DNA of 46,948 nucleotides from an uncultured bacterium (GTDB lineage: Bacteria; Cloacimonadota; Cloacimonadia; Cloacimonadales; Cloacimonadaceae): positions 1 through 46,948 of the forward strand of contig CALLHY010000072.1 of the NCBI GenBank assembly GCA_938009275.1. The letters are read 5' to 3'. Numbering within the stretch: position 1 is the stretch's first letter; every line of letters begins with the position of its first letter. Shown piece after piece: positions 8,172-17,873 of the stretch. Position numbers and translations under genes: made by a program. The notes below the pieces were generated by a model. It saw only the letters and a program-made list of their open reading frames with translations, did not search any database and was not told the DNA's origin.

Positions 8172-8874
8172 ACAAGACACACAATCTCTATTTCAAGGTG
8201 ACATAATATTTCTTAATGATGTCATCCGAGGTAATCTAATTTCTCTATATCAGGACAGAGTCAATAAAGCTGAGTTTGCCATTATTCTCACTCAATCCTG
8301 TGATTTAGTCAAGCGATCTGAGTTGGGCAATAAATGTAAAGCTCAACTTATTCATATGGGGTTACTTTCGGCTTTTGATGATTATTTTTTCAATGACCTT
8401 AGTAAATACTGCGAAAAAGGTCTTTTTGAAAATAAAGTCCGGATTATTGATGAGGGAAAGGCTCAGAAATTACAGAACAGCTTAGAAAAATTGTTAAACA
8501 ATAATAATAATGACCATTTCTTTATTCCAGAAGATAGCGGAAAGGGTCTAACAAGTCATTATATAGTTGATTTGAGAGATCAATGCCTGTTATCATACGA
8601 GTACTTTGAAGAGATCCTTAGGAACAAGCGTTGTGAATTAGAAGAAATATTTCGAGCTAAACTTGGGTACATGGTTTCACAGTTGTTCTCAAGAATCGGG
8701 ACCAAGGACTGGAATAAAAAAGAGTTAGAAAACACTATTAAGGGACTGATTAACGCAAACTCTATCATTCTATCAAAGGATAAAGTTAGAATAGCAAGGC
8801 AAAAAGAATCTGAGTTGCTGTCTCAATACCCTTTACCAGAGCAGCTTATTCCTGCTATTAAGCAGTTATCCTAA
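8146..8874 (+). CDS. Unknown protein with QGDI and LTQSCDL motifs
   Basis: A 242-residue protein. Residues 17-60 carry two striking motifs, FQGDIIFLNDV and FAIILTQSCDL, with a Ser-Cys-Asp that could be catalytic or structural; I have no confirmed family for it. The rest is mainly helical and charged. The start lies inside the end of the preceding gene with a poor ribosome site, so translation is likely coupled. After its stop there are 174 bases to the next gene, so the operon probably ends here. Confidence 0.65.
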   Translation: MPLQILNTEQDTQSLFQGDIIFLNDVIRGNLISLYQDRVNKAEFAIILTQSCDLVKRSELGNKCKAQLIHMGLLSAFDDYFFNDLSKYCEKGLFENKVRIIDEGKAQKLQNSLEKLLNNNNNDHFFIPEDSGKGLTSHYIVDLRDQCLLSYEYFEEILRNKRCELEEIFRAKLGYMVSQLFSRIGTKDWNKKELENTIKGLINANSIILSKDKVRIARQKESELLSQYPLPEQLIPAIKQLS

Positions 8875-8930
8875 ACCAATTACTACTTTTCATTATTAAC
8901 TAAGACTCGATCTATCTTACTAAGAAAGCA

Positions 8931-8960
8931 TTGACAATTACTCCATTCCCAATTTAGTCT
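8931..8960 (+). promoter_or_regulatory. Possible promoter for the PT operon
   Basis: TTGACA at 8931-8936 is a perfect -35 box. The -10 box at the right distance (TAGTCT, 8955-8960) is weak, so this is a tentative call. It sits about 90 bases upstream of the HTH gene that opens the operon. Confidence 0.3.
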
Positions 8961-9048
8961 GCTTTATTCGATTTTGTCCCATTTTATCACAAGAGCGATA
9001 TTGGGATAACTCAATGTATAACAGAACGATAGTGCAAGGAGATGGAGA

Positions 9049-9240
9049 TTGGAAGACAGGTGGTTATCCGTTGAAGATGTGAGTATCTACCTCGGGGTGA
9101 ATAGGGAGACTGTGTACAAATGGGTCAGTGAAAAAGGGTTGCCTGCACATAAAATTGGCAGATTGTGGAAATTTCGCAAAACTGATGTGGAGAAATGGGT
9201 AGAGCAGTTTTCCAATACAAAACCTAAGCCATCCAAGTAA
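9049..9240 (+). CDS. Excisionase/MerR-like HTH protein
   Basis: A 63-residue single-domain DNA-binding protein. LSVEDVSIYLGVNRETVYKW and LPAHKIGRLWKFRK are classical signatures of the helix-turn-helix 'excisionase family' (HTH_17). It begins with TTG, seven bases after AAGGAG; no in-frame ATG is available upstream. Lying about 100 bases before sspB, it may control the PT operon, whose ATPases and nucleases would be harmful if made before DNA is modified. It might instead act in excision of the element, but the transposon is not of the tyrosine-recombinase kind. Confidence 0.8.
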   Translation: MEDRWLSVEDVSIYLGVNRETVYKWVSEKGLPAHKIGRLWKFRKTDVEKWVEQFSNTKPKPSK

Positions 9241-9336
9241 TCAAACAAAGAATTCAATTTAACAGTATCAATAATGGAAAAGCATTTATAAAGCACGCTA
9301 AACAGATACAGAATAAAGATATGAATAAGGAAATGA

Positions 9337-10224
9337 ATGAAAAATAGGAAACCGAAATTCTCCGGGCACCAGACTTTTGTGACACGCTACGGATGGATCG
9401 AGAAGGGATATAGATTTGTTAGGGACGGCAGAAGCTTTAGCAGCCAGGACGCCATTGTAGACCTGGGTGTTGGCAAGAACATGGTGGAGAGCATTCGCTA
9501 TTGGGTTGAGTTAACCGGAGTCACTAAGTCTGGAGCTACAAGCGATTTTGGGACTAAACTGCTGGACGAAGATACAGGCTGGGACCCATATTTGGAGGAT
9601 AACAATTCCTACTGGCTTCTGCACTGGAAGTTAAACACTCATCCAGACTACATACACTCGGGAATGATCTTGTATTCGCATTTGCGGAAACCTGAGTTCA
9701 ATAAAAGAGACGTTATAGATGCCGCCATCAGGCTACTATATGCACATGGCAAAAAAAGCCCCGCAGACAGCATACTGGCCAAAGATATTGATTGCTATCT
9801 GAGATTGTACGCCGGAACCAGAAGGTTAATCAATAAGCAAAAGGATGAGCAGATAGGTAGCCCCTTTCAGGAGTTGAATCTGATCCAGTCAGTCAATGAC
9901 AGCGATCTGTACAGCTTCAATATCGGCAGCAAAAGTAACCTAGCCCCTGAGATCATTGGTTACGCTCTCTGGGACTACATGAGTAGGCAGAAAAAGATCG
10001 CTATCACCATTAACGAAGCCATGTACCGTGAGTACAGTCCGGGGCAGATATTCATGCTGGATGAGAATTCGATCGTGGAAGCCGTGGAACAGCTAAGTAA
10101 CGAACCCAAATGGTCAGAGGCCTTTGGTTTCAGCGAGGCGGCCGGGGTTGCCCTGATCCACTGCAATCTTGTGGAAGGGAATGATATCCTGGATCACTAT
10201 TACAAAAAGGCTGTGGAAGCATGA
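9337..10224 (+). CDS. sspB: SspB-like DUF4007 protein (PT modification)
   Basis: A 295-residue DUF4007 protein. The family signature is clear: FSGHQTFVTRYGWIEKGY near residues 8-25, VDLGVGKNMVESIRYW near 42-57, and DPYLEDNNSYWLLHWKL near 84-100. In the SspABCD system SspB is the nickase that opens one strand so sulfur can be added. It overlaps sspC by four bases (ATGA). The order B-C-D-A differs from the Vibrio operons, where sspA comes first, but the gene content is the same. Nickase activity is taken from the family, not seen directly. Confidence 0.78.
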   Translation: MKNRKPKFSGHQTFVTRYGWIEKGYRFVRDGRSFSSQDAIVDLGVGKNMVESIRYWVELTGVTKSGATSDFGTKLLDEDTGWDPYLEDNNSYWLLHWKLNTHPDYIHSGMILYSHLRKPEFNKRDVIDAAIRLLYAHGKKSPADSILAKDIDCYLRLYAGTRRLINKQKDEQIGSPFQELNLIQSVNDSDLYSFNIGSKSNLAPEIIGYALWDYMSRQKKIAITINEAMYREYSPGQIFMLDENSIVEAVEQLSNEPKWSEAFGFSEAAGVALIHCNLVEGNDILDHYYKKAVEA

Positions 10225-13200
10225 AGACGCTGGTCAATGAATATGTTGGCGTAGCTTCACGCTTTACCCGGTCTGTTAACCTTAATGCCGACTACAGCAG
10301 GGAAACCCAGGACTACGGATACATCGTCACCGGCAATGTGCTCTCTTCTTTAACCCAAATCCTCTCCGGACTGATCAAGAAGGGTGGACAGAAGTCGTAT
10401 TGCCTGTTTGGCTTATACGGATCTGGTAAATCTGCTTTTGCGGTATACTTGGCTCAGCTTCTCTCGATGGATAACGGGCAGGGGCAGAAAGCACGGGAAC
10501 TGCTAAGAGGCAAAGCCATTGATCCCAAGATTGAGAACTTCCTGACTGATAGAAACAAGTCCTCATATCTTCCGGTCTTGGTAACCGGCAGACGCAGACC
10601 AATAAACCAACTGGTCATGGAGAGCGTAATCGAGGCTCTGCGTCAACTCCCAGGCAGTAAAAACAACCTGGAACTGCTCAACGAGCTTGAAGAACAGTTG
10701 AAAGCTGAATTATGGCATGATTCCCAGATTGTGCTGCAAGCCATGGATAAACTGGGTATTGCAGCCAAAAAGGCGGGTTTGGCGGGTGTCCTGCTGATTG
10801 TTGATGAAGCCGGCAAATCTTTCGAGTACGCACTCAGCGACCGGGAGGGCGGAGACGTGTTCATCCTGCAGGAACTGGCTGAACATGCGGAAAGGCTGAG
10901 CAAGTATTCCATGCTGTTCGTTATTACTTTGCACCAACAAATGGATAGCTACAGCGAGTTGCTTTCACGGACCAATAGGGCTGAGTGGGCAAAAATCCAG
11001 GAACGCTTCGTAAACATCCGTTTCGCAGAACCTGCAAGCAGCACGATACAGATGCTGGCCGAGGCGATAAAACCTCTAAAAAGTGCCCCAAAGGACGTTA
11101 AACAGGCTCTTGAGCGGGTGATCAAGAACCTGCTGAAAATGGAAAGCATAATCCCACCTGGTCTCACTCACGAATCATTTGCAAAATCCGTTCATAAAGC
11201 CTGGCCGATACACCCCACGCTGCTGCTTGCCCTGCCATACATATTCAAACGATTCGCACAAAATGAGCGTTCGATTTTCTCATACTTAGCCAGCGAAGAG
11301 TATGCCGGATTCCAAAACTCGATCCGGGAAAACGTAGTTGAAGACGATCATGGTTTCATCCGGATTAATGACATTTACGATTACCTGCTCTCAAACTACG
11401 AGATTGGGCTATCCCGAAACCCGCATTCAAAGAAGATGCTGGAAGCCAATGACGTGATCAACAGCAGATCCCGGTTAACAGAGACCCAAACCTGTGCCTT
11501 GAAAACCATCGCGGTATTGAACTCACTGTCCGAGATCAGCCCACTCAGAGCTACTAGGGATATGCTGGAACTCTGCCTACCGCAGAGTGCTGAGATCGAA
11601 AGCCTACTTCAGAGCCTGGTTGTGCAATCATTGATCACTTTCCGCAAGCTTGACAGCAGCTACCGCATCTGGGAAGGCAGCGATGTAGACTTGGAGGAAC
11701 GCCTTAATGAAGCCAGGAGGCACTTGCACTTTGATACGCAGTTGTTCCTGGATACCATAGGCAAACACCTTAAGCAAAAACATATGGTAGCCCGACGGCA
11801 CAGCCTTGTAGCCGGAATGATACGCCACTTCTCGATAGAATACTCGGACAGTTTAACTGATGCCAGCAGCATGCTGGAGCGGGAACTAGCGGAGGGATCC
11901 TCAGGCCTAGTTATGGTTCTGATACCTAACGAGCATTTCTCAAATCTGGTTGAGGAAGTTCAAGCAGTCACAAAGAAAAACCCCCAACTATTGGTTGCGA
12001 TTCCCAGGCAGATGGACAGCTTGAGCGGGGTTGTGAATGAATTGGCTTGTCTGAAGTGGGTAGAAGAGCACACAGACGAATTGAGGGATGACCGCATTGC
12101 CCGCCGCGAACTGAACCTGAGGATATCAGCCTATGAACAGGAACTCAGTAAAAGGGCGTATACAATCATTGATCCCAGACCAAATCCCCTGGGAAATGAG
12201 TGCCTGTGGTTCTGGATGGGCGATCAGCAAGAAGCGAGCAATCCTGTGGATGTCAGCAAATTGCTCTCCAAGGCCTGTGACGTTCTCTTTCATAAAAGTC
12301 CGGTTCTACGTAACGAACTCATCTCCAGGGATGATATCTCAAGCGCCGCATCAGCAGCCCGCAGAACTCTGATGGAACTGATCCTGACGAATCCCGATCA
12401 AGAAACCCTTGGTATGACAGGGTACCCACCGGAAAGAAGTATCTACGAATCCATCCTCAAAGCCTCCAGCATGCATGTGTATGATGAGAAGCTCGCATGC
12501 TGGAAGTTTCAAGCACCTCCGAATGGCAACTTCGTAAACCTGCGCCCTGCTTGGCAGCTGATTGAGAAGAGCGTTTTCAATGAAAAGCTGGAAGAGGTGG
12601 AGCTCACAGATATATACGCAAAACTGAGGAAAGCTCCCTTTGGCCTGCCGGAGGGGATATTCCCAATCTTGATAACAGTCTTTTTCGTAGTGCACCAGGG
12701 AGAAGTGTTTTTGTACCGGGAGGGAACCTTTTTACCAGAACCTCAACCCGGCCATTTCGACCTTTTGCAAAGGCGCTTGGATCTGTTTTCGATAAAGGGG
12801 GTGAGACTTGAAGGCATCACCCGCAGTATAGTGGAAAGACTGGCTGGCAGCCTTAATACTGCTCCCAAGATCGCTTCAGTGGTCAGGGCTTTGTACAGAA
12901 GCTTATCTTCATTACCCAATCTTACTTTGAAATCAGGAAGAATTGCCGATCCACAAGCCCTGCAGGTTAGAGAAGCTTTCTTGAATGCCGGTTCTCCCGA
13001 GAGCTTGCTGTTCAAAGAGCTACCCCGGTGCTTTGGGATGGAGATTGTAGGCTCCAAACATGCTTCAGCCGATGATTTTGACGCCTATTTCAATGGTTTG
13101 AATGGAGCCTTGCAGCATTTGGCAAGACACGCGCAGGAAGTCCTCTCTGTAGCCAGAGACAAACTTCTCACAAGCTGCGAATTGGATATTGGAGAGACCG

Positions 13201-13616
13201 GTTGGCTCGAGTTGGAGGATCGCTGCAGAGTGCTGGCGGACAGGATTAACCACAGTGAACTGACACCCTTTATCAATAGCGTCTTAAATGGCGCTAAAGA
13301 AGATCACGATCCCACTCCAGCTCTATCCAACGTGAGTAAGAGGTCATTTGAACAATGGCTGGATTCGGATATCGACAGGTTTGAAGGATTGGCCAGGGGG
13401 ATGGGAGACCTGTTCCTCCATTACTGGAACAGCTTTGGATCGCTTAAGACGGAAAACCACAATGGAAAAACCGAGCAAGCATCCATGTTTCGACAGGAGA
13501 TTCGGAACCAGATCTCCAATATGAAAAGCAATCTACCCATAAATGAGATCCGCAGAATAATCCAGGAACTGCTGACGGAACTGCAAGAGGATGAGGACAC
13601 TAATGGCAATGACTAA
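10221..13616 (+). CDS. sspC: SspC-like giant P-loop ATPase (PT modification)
   Basis: An 1131-residue ATPase. The Walker A motif is LYGSGKSAF near residues 66-74, and Walker B is LLIVDEAGKSFEYA near 192-205. A sensor-like segment, FVITLHQQMDSY, lies about 35 residues on. The remaining two thirds has no motif I recognise and is probably helical repeats and winged helices. In the Ssp system the C protein supplies ATP hydrolysis during strand sulfuration. It overlaps sspB and ends 22 bases before sspD. A second protein with the same motif order is encoded at 25747-30015. Confidence 0.75.
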   Translation: MKTLVNEYVGVASRFTRSVNLNADYSRETQDYGYIVTGNVLSSLTQILSGLIKKGGQKSYCLFGLYGSGKSAFAVYLAQLLSMDNGQGQKARELLRGKAIDPKIENFLTDRNKSSYLPVLVTGRRRPINQLVMESVIEALRQLPGSKNNLELLNELEEQLKAELWHDSQIVLQAMDKLGIAAKKAGLAGVLLIVDEAGKSFEYALSDREGGDVFILQELAEHAERLSKYSMLFVITLHQQMDSYSELLSRTNRAEWAKIQERFVNIRFAEPASSTIQMLAEAIKPLKSAPKDVKQALERVIKNLLKMESIIPPGLTHESFAKSVHKAWPIHPTLLLALPYIFKRFAQNERSIFSYLASEEYAGFQNSIRENVVEDDHGFIRINDIYDYLLSNYEIGLSRNPHSKKMLEANDVINSRSRLTETQTCALKTIAVLNSLSEISPLRATRDMLELCLPQSAEIESLLQSLVVQSLITFRKLDSSYRIWEGSDVDLEERLNEARRHLHFDTQLFLDTIGKHLKQKHMVARRHSLVAGMIRHFSIEYSDSLTDASSMLERELAEGSSGLVMVLIPNEHFSNLVEEVQAVTKKNPQLLVAIPRQMDSLSGVVNELACLKWVEEHTDELRDDRIARRELNLRISAYEQELSKRAYTIIDPRPNPLGNECLWFWMGDQQEASNPVDVSKLLSKACDVLFHKSPVLRNELISRDDISSAASAARRTLMELILTNPDQETLGMTGYPPERSIYESILKASSMHVYDEKLACWKFQAPPNGNFVNLRPAWQLIEKSVFNEKLEEVELTDIYAKLRKAPFGLPEGIFPILITVFFVVHQGEVFLYREGTFLPEPQPGHFDLLQRRLDLFSIKGVRLEGITRSIVERLAGSLNTAPKIASVVRALYRSLSSLPNLTLKSGRIADPQALQVREAFLNAGSPESLLFKELPRCFGMEIVGSKHASADDFDAYFNGLNGALQHLARHAQEVLSVARDKLLTSCELDIGETGWLELEDRCRVLADRINHSELTPFINSVLNGAKEDHDPTPALSNVSKRSFEQWLDSDIDRFEGLARGMGDLFLHYWNSFGSLKTENHNGKTEQASMFRQEIRNQISNMKSNLPINEIRRIIQELLTELQEDEDTNGND

Positions 13617-13638
13617 TAAACAACCGTGGGGGTCATAG

Positions 13639-14454
13639 ATGGAAAACAAGGTTAGACACATACTGGCACTATCCGGAGGCAAAGACAGTTCCGCACTTGC
13701 CATATATATGCGCAGCAAGGGAATAGATATGGATTATGTGTTTTGCGATACTGAGAAAGAACTTGATGAGACATATGAATACATGAACAAGCTTGAGGCG
13801 TATCTTGGGAAGAAAATCCACTATTTAAAGTATGCAGATGGTTATGGTTTTGACGATATTCTAGAGATCAAGAATGGCTTTTTACCTTCACCTGAGTCAA
13901 GATGGTGTACTGATTACTTAAAACTGAAACCTTATGAGAGGTTCATAGGTAATGATGAGGTCATCAGTTATGTAGGCATACGGGCTGATGAGGCCCAGAG
14001 GAAAGGATATATATCGACCAAACCAAATATCAGAACGGTGTTTCCCTTTATCGAGGATAACATCGGTAAAGAAGAGGTGTATCGCATCCTTAAAGAATCC
14101 GGCCTCGGAGTTCCTAGCTATTACAACTGGAGATCACGCTCCGGCTGCTATTTTTGCTTTTTCCAGCAGAAAAGGGAGTGGATAGGTCTCTACGAAAACC
14201 ACCCCGATCTATTCAAGAAGGCGGCAGCCTATGAAAAGATAGGCGATAGCCCCCGTGACACCTATACCTGGAATCAGGGTGAAAGCCTATACGACCTGAT
14301 CAAACCTGAGCGGATCGCACAGATAAAGTCAGATTATATCAAGCGCCAGGAAAGGGAAAAGAGCAGGTTTTCTGCTAAACAAAGGTTGGTTGATGTCTTT
14401 GACGATACAGAGGATGAGAGCACCGATAAGGCATGCCTGATCTGCCATCTATAG
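13639..14454 (+). CDS. sspD: SspD/DndC-like PAPS-reductase-family sulfurtransferase
   Basis: A 271-residue member of the PAPS reductase/ATP pyrophosphatase superfamily. The ATP-binding loop LSGGKDSSALAIYM is at residues 10-23, and Cys residues occur in FCDTEKE, RWCTDYLKLKPYERF and GCYFCF, with another pair (CLIC) at the C-terminus. Such cysteines hold an iron-sulfur cluster in DndC and SspD. The enzyme would activate the DNA backbone and pass on the sulfur delivered by the desulfurase encoded next. It is much shorter than DndC (about 500 residues) and closer to SspD in size. It ends three bases before sspA. Confidence 0.82.
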   Translation: MENKVRHILALSGGKDSSALAIYMRSKGIDMDYVFCDTEKELDETYEYMNKLEAYLGKKIHYLKYADGYGFDDILEIKNGFLPSPESRWCTDYLKLKPYERFIGNDEVISYVGIRADEAQRKGYISTKPNIRTVFPFIEDNIGKEEVYRILKESGLGVPSYYNWRSRSGCYFCFFQQKREWIGLYENHPDLFKKAAAYEKIGDSPRDTYTWNQGESLYDLIKPERIAQIKSDYIKRQEREKSRFSAKQRLVDVFDDTEDESTDKACLICHL

Positions 14455-14457
14455 ATT

Positions 14458-15594
14458 ATGATTTACTTAGATTATAGCGCCACTACGCCATGCGCCCCAC
14501 AAGTCCTGGCTGCCATGGCACCCTACTTTCGTGACCGTTTCGGAAACCCCAGCAGCTATCACGCATTCGGCAGGGAGGCAAAGGCTGCGGTGGAAAAAGC
14601 GAGATTGCAGCTTGCCGAGTTTGTCGGTTGCGGTCCCGGTGAAATAGTTTTCACCTCAGGAGCTACAGAAAGCAATAACCTGATCTTCTTATCCCTATTG
14701 CTGGACGCAAAAGAGAAAAGACGAAAGATCGCAGTGTCCGCAATTGAACACAAATCGGTGCTGCTTCCAGCCAAAAACCTCGGCACACGAGGTTTTGATC
14801 TAACCTTGCTGCCTGTTACCAGTAATGGAATTGTGGATATCAACGTCGCCCGAAAATTGATCACGGAAGATACAGCCTTGGTCTCCGTGCATACTGCCAA
14901 CAATGAGATAGGCACCATACAACCTGTGAAGGAACTGGCAGAAATCGCCCATCGGGTTGGAGCGAAGTTTCATACCGATGCCGCCCAAGCACTTGGGAAA
15001 ATGCCTTTCGATGCTCAGCGATTAGATTGTGACTTGGCATCTTTTAGTTCCCACAAAATTTACGGCCCCAAGGGCATTGGCGCTCTCTATATCAGAGGTG
15101 GAAGCCGTAAATGGCCTTGGGATTATCCTCTCTACGGTGGGGGACAGGAATCTGGTATTAGACCAGGAACTCACAATGTCCCAGCTATTGTTGGTTTTGG
15201 GGAAGCTTGCGATATAATGAGTCTTAATTGTAGTCATTTCCTTAGAAAGCTATCCAGTTTGACACAAGCATTCGAGAAACTGCTTTCTGCCCAACATAGT
15301 CCTTTTCTGATTCACTGCCAAGAATCACCCAGAATCGGTGGTTTATCTAGTATTTATTTGAATTCGCCAAAGGCAGAACTGATTTTAGAGCATCTTTCTG
15401 GAGTAGCCATAAGTAAAGCTTCGGCATGCAACTCAAGTTCATTGGAGAAATCCCATGTTATTCAAGCTATCAATTCAGACTATTCATTGTCAGATAAAAC
15501 AATAAGAGTTTCATTTGGTTTGGAAACCGATGATTCTAATGTCGCAGATCTTTTTAATGATCTGATGAATTCAGTCCAGGTGATTCACAAGTGA
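14458..15594 (+). CDS. sspA: Cysteine desulfurase (SspA/DndA/IscS type)
   Basis: A 378-residue pyridoxal-phosphate enzyme that takes sulfur from cysteine and holds it as a persulfide. Family features are intact: YLDYSATTP at the start, SGATESNNL, HTDAAQALG, the cofactor Lys at residue 200 in SSHKIYGPKG, and the active-site Cys at 324 in SKASACNSSSLE. It would feed the sspD product upstream. Housekeeping IscS can substitute for SspA in some hosts, but here a dedicated gene is present inside the operon. GTGA at the end overlaps the next gene's start. Confidence 0.9.
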   Translation: MIYLDYSATTPCAPQVLAAMAPYFRDRFGNPSSYHAFGREAKAAVEKARLQLAEFVGCGPGEIVFTSGATESNNLIFLSLLLDAKEKRRKIAVSAIEHKSVLLPAKNLGTRGFDLTLLPVTSNGIVDINVARKLITEDTALVSVHTANNEIGTIQPVKELAEIAHRVGAKFHTDAAQALGKMPFDAQRLDCDLASFSSHKIYGPKGIGALYIRGGSRKWPWDYPLYGGGQESGIRPGTHNVPAIVGFGEACDIMSLNCSHFLRKLSSLTQAFEKLLSAQHSPFLIHCQESPRIGGLSSIYLNSPKAELILEHLSGVAISKASACNSSSLEKSHVIQAINSDYSLSDKTIRVSFGLETDDSNVADLFNDLMNSVQVIHK

Positions 15595-17873
15595 GATACA
15601 ATGGAGGAATGGTGATAGAAGAATTCTCAAAGTTAATTCATGGTCTTAGAAAAGACCAGCATTACAAGCCGCACAAACATATTTGTATGCTTGCAGCCAT
15701 TATATACCTTGAAGAAAGAGAATTTTCCGAGAATAGGATACATTATAACGATGCCTTTAAGAGAATCTTTAGCTCACTATTTCTGAAGTACTCAAAAGAT
15801 GATGATAGGGATAGGTCTTATAACCCCTTTTTCCATTTACGATCATTACCCATATGGATTCTAGTCCCAAATCTTGGAAGAGAAAAGGAACTTGCTGAAT
15901 CGACATCGATAAGCGGGCCATCTCATTTGATTACACTCGTCTCGTACGCTCATTTAAGAGATGAAGAATTCAACTTCTTAAAGATGGCAGAGCAAAGAAA
16001 AATCGTTAAACAGATTATTATCGACATATTGAGAGATTATGCCAATAATGATATCGATCAAGAACAACCTCAGAATAGTGAGGGGGATAACGCACGAGGT
16101 GATTCAGTCTTGTTCTGTGATTATTTAAGTTCTCTGATTAGTACAAACATCTTCAATGAAAACGCCATAGCGGAAGCACAAGCTGTAAATCCACTCTTTG
16201 GAACCATTCACACGACGCACCCGCTAGTGCATATACTGGACAAGGAATTAAGACAGAAAACAGGCAAGCATGTCATTCTAACAGGACATGCCGGCGATGG
16301 CAAAACAACTATTGCAGTAGATATCATCAAACAATTGCGAGGCTTGCCGCTCTCTACCATGCTAGAAAAGCCGCTTAAAAGGCGAGAGGAAATTGAAGAG
16401 CACCGACTAAGCATCATCAAAGATTTCAGCGAGCGAGAAGGAAAAGCGGACCAAACCTTGATCGAAGAATTGAAAGCCGGACAACGCAGATTCATGATCA
16501 TTTCTAATACAGGAACGCTGTTGGATTTCTTCAAGGGGAACGCACAGGCCTGGCAAATCAATTCTGTTGAGGCTGAGAGCAGGATATTGACAGCGATTAG
16601 CCAGAAGAAAGGTGCCGCTGAAGTGGAATTTGCTGGAGTGGAGTTCATCGTTTACAATCTGGCCTATATAGACAATCTAAAGCTGGCAGAAAATATCTTT
16701 ACGAGGATGCTGGAGCCCGAAAATTGGATAGGATGCGGTTCCTGCTCACGAGAGAGTTTCTGCCCCATGAAGCATAATGTGGAACTAATCCGTTCTGCCC
16801 AGGAGCAGGTGACACATAGGCTGTTCTTACTTTACAGGCGCTTGTATGAGTATGGCACCAGGCTAACCATCAGGCAGCTTACATCTCACTTGGCCTACAT
16901 CATCAGCAGCGGGATCAATGCCGCAAATGTACACAAGAAGATGTCGCAGATGAAATCCGAATACCTTTTCTTTAACAGGTTGTTCGGTGATGACGGTAAG
17001 AGCCCAGATGTCGCCGCAAGCGAGATGAAAGCGATTGTGGAGCTGAAACGGCAAAGCCTGGGCACCATATTCAATTCCGGCATAGAGATGAATCTCTGGC
17101 TTAAGCCATCTGTTCATGGCACAATCAGGGTGCTACCTGAGGTTAAAGAGCTGTTTTCCGATATGCGCAAGAAAGGGATGGCATCCCTTACTGTAAGCGG
17201 AGCCGGATCTACGCCTGAGCAAGCCCGCAGACAATTGCGCAGACTCCTTTATTTCTTTGTGAACGATGAGGTTGCTGACTCCCAAGTAATGATCGATTTT
17301 CTAAACTCACCCAATATCTTGTATTGGCAGGAATGGCAACAGAAAGGGTCAGTATTGGAGAAAGCATACCGTGCCAAATACACGAACATGGTCTTCCACG
17401 TTATACAAGAGCATTTTACCGGTGTGAGGATGCCGGAAGGCATGGGCACCCAAGACAGCAGATTATACATCACATTATCCCGCAAGCAAAGCGAAGTACG
17501 GCAAAGCGCCCAGATCGTGATTGCCGAATTGGACTGGTCTCAGAGCGTGATTCTGGAACTTGATAGATCAAGCAACGCGGCCGGAGCGGAATACGTTGAA
17601 CTTGCCTTAAAAGGTCAGGGAGTGCTTAAGGGAGTAACTCTGAGGCTGGGCTTACCGTTTTTGGATTATGTAACCCAAAGGCATTACGGTGAGATTGGAA
17701 ACCTCTTGAACGCCGCATATAAAGAGCGGTTGGAGCATTTTAAGCTACAGGTGCTAAAGAAAACCGCCTCCCTAAACGACGATATGATGCTGGTCAGACT
17801 ACGCAATGACAACAGATTCAAGAGACAGAAATTCAGTTTAAGCGACCAAGCAGTGGAGGTGTTTGATGTCTAA
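15591..17873 (+). CDS. sspF: SspF/DptF-like ATPase (PT restriction module)
   Basis: A 760-residue protein whose P-loop ILTGHAGDGKTTIAVD lies near residues 225-240. A Cys cluster (CGSCSRESFC, near 381-390) could bind zinc. This place in the operon, before a 535-residue protein and a giant HerA-like ATPase, matches the order F-G-H of DndFGH/DptFGH and SspFGH, which damage DNA lacking PT marks. It starts with GTG at 15591, overlapping the sspA stop, seven bases after AGGTGA. An ATG at 15609 is the alternative. The naming rests on P-loop, order and size. Confidence 0.65.
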   Translation: MRYNGGMVIEEFSKLIHGLRKDQHYKPHKHICMLAAIIYLEEREFSENRIHYNDAFKRIFSSLFLKYSKDDDRDRSYNPFFHLRSLPIWILVPNLGREKELAESTSISGPSHLITLVSYAHLRDEEFNFLKMAEQRKIVKQIIIDILRDYANNDIDQEQPQNSEGDNARGDSVLFCDYLSSLISTNIFNENAIAEAQAVNPLFGTIHTTHPLVHILDKELRQKTGKHVILTGHAGDGKTTIAVDIIKQLRGLPLSTMLEKPLKRREEIEEHRLSIIKDFSEREGKADQTLIEELKAGQRRFMIISNTGTLLDFFKGNAQAWQINSVEAESRILTAISQKKGAAEVEFAGVEFIVYNLAYIDNLKLAENIFTRMLEPENWIGCGSCSRESFCPMKHNVELIRSAQEQVTHRLFLLYRRLYEYGTRLTIRQLTSHLAYIISSGINAANVHKKMSQMKSEYLFFNRLFGDDGKSPDVAASEMKAIVELKRQSLGTIFNSGIEMNLWLKPSVHGTIRVLPEVKELFSDMRKKGMASLTVSGAGSTPEQARRQLRRLLYFFVNDEVADSQVMIDFLNSPNILYWQEWQQKGSVLEKAYRAKYTNMVFHVIQEHFTGVRMPEGMGTQDSRLYITLSRKQSEVRQSAQIVIAELDWSQSVILELDRSSNAAGAEYVELALKGQGVLKGVTLRLGLPFLDYVTQRHYGEIGNLLNAAYKERLEHFKLQVLKKTASLNDDMMLVRLRNDNRFKRQKFSLSDQAVEVFDV

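Noticed and set aside
13639..14454. Canonical DndABCDE system
   Set aside because: The PAPS-reductase-like protein is half the size of DndC, and no DndB, DndD or DndE gene is present. The DUF4007 partner points to the Ssp type.
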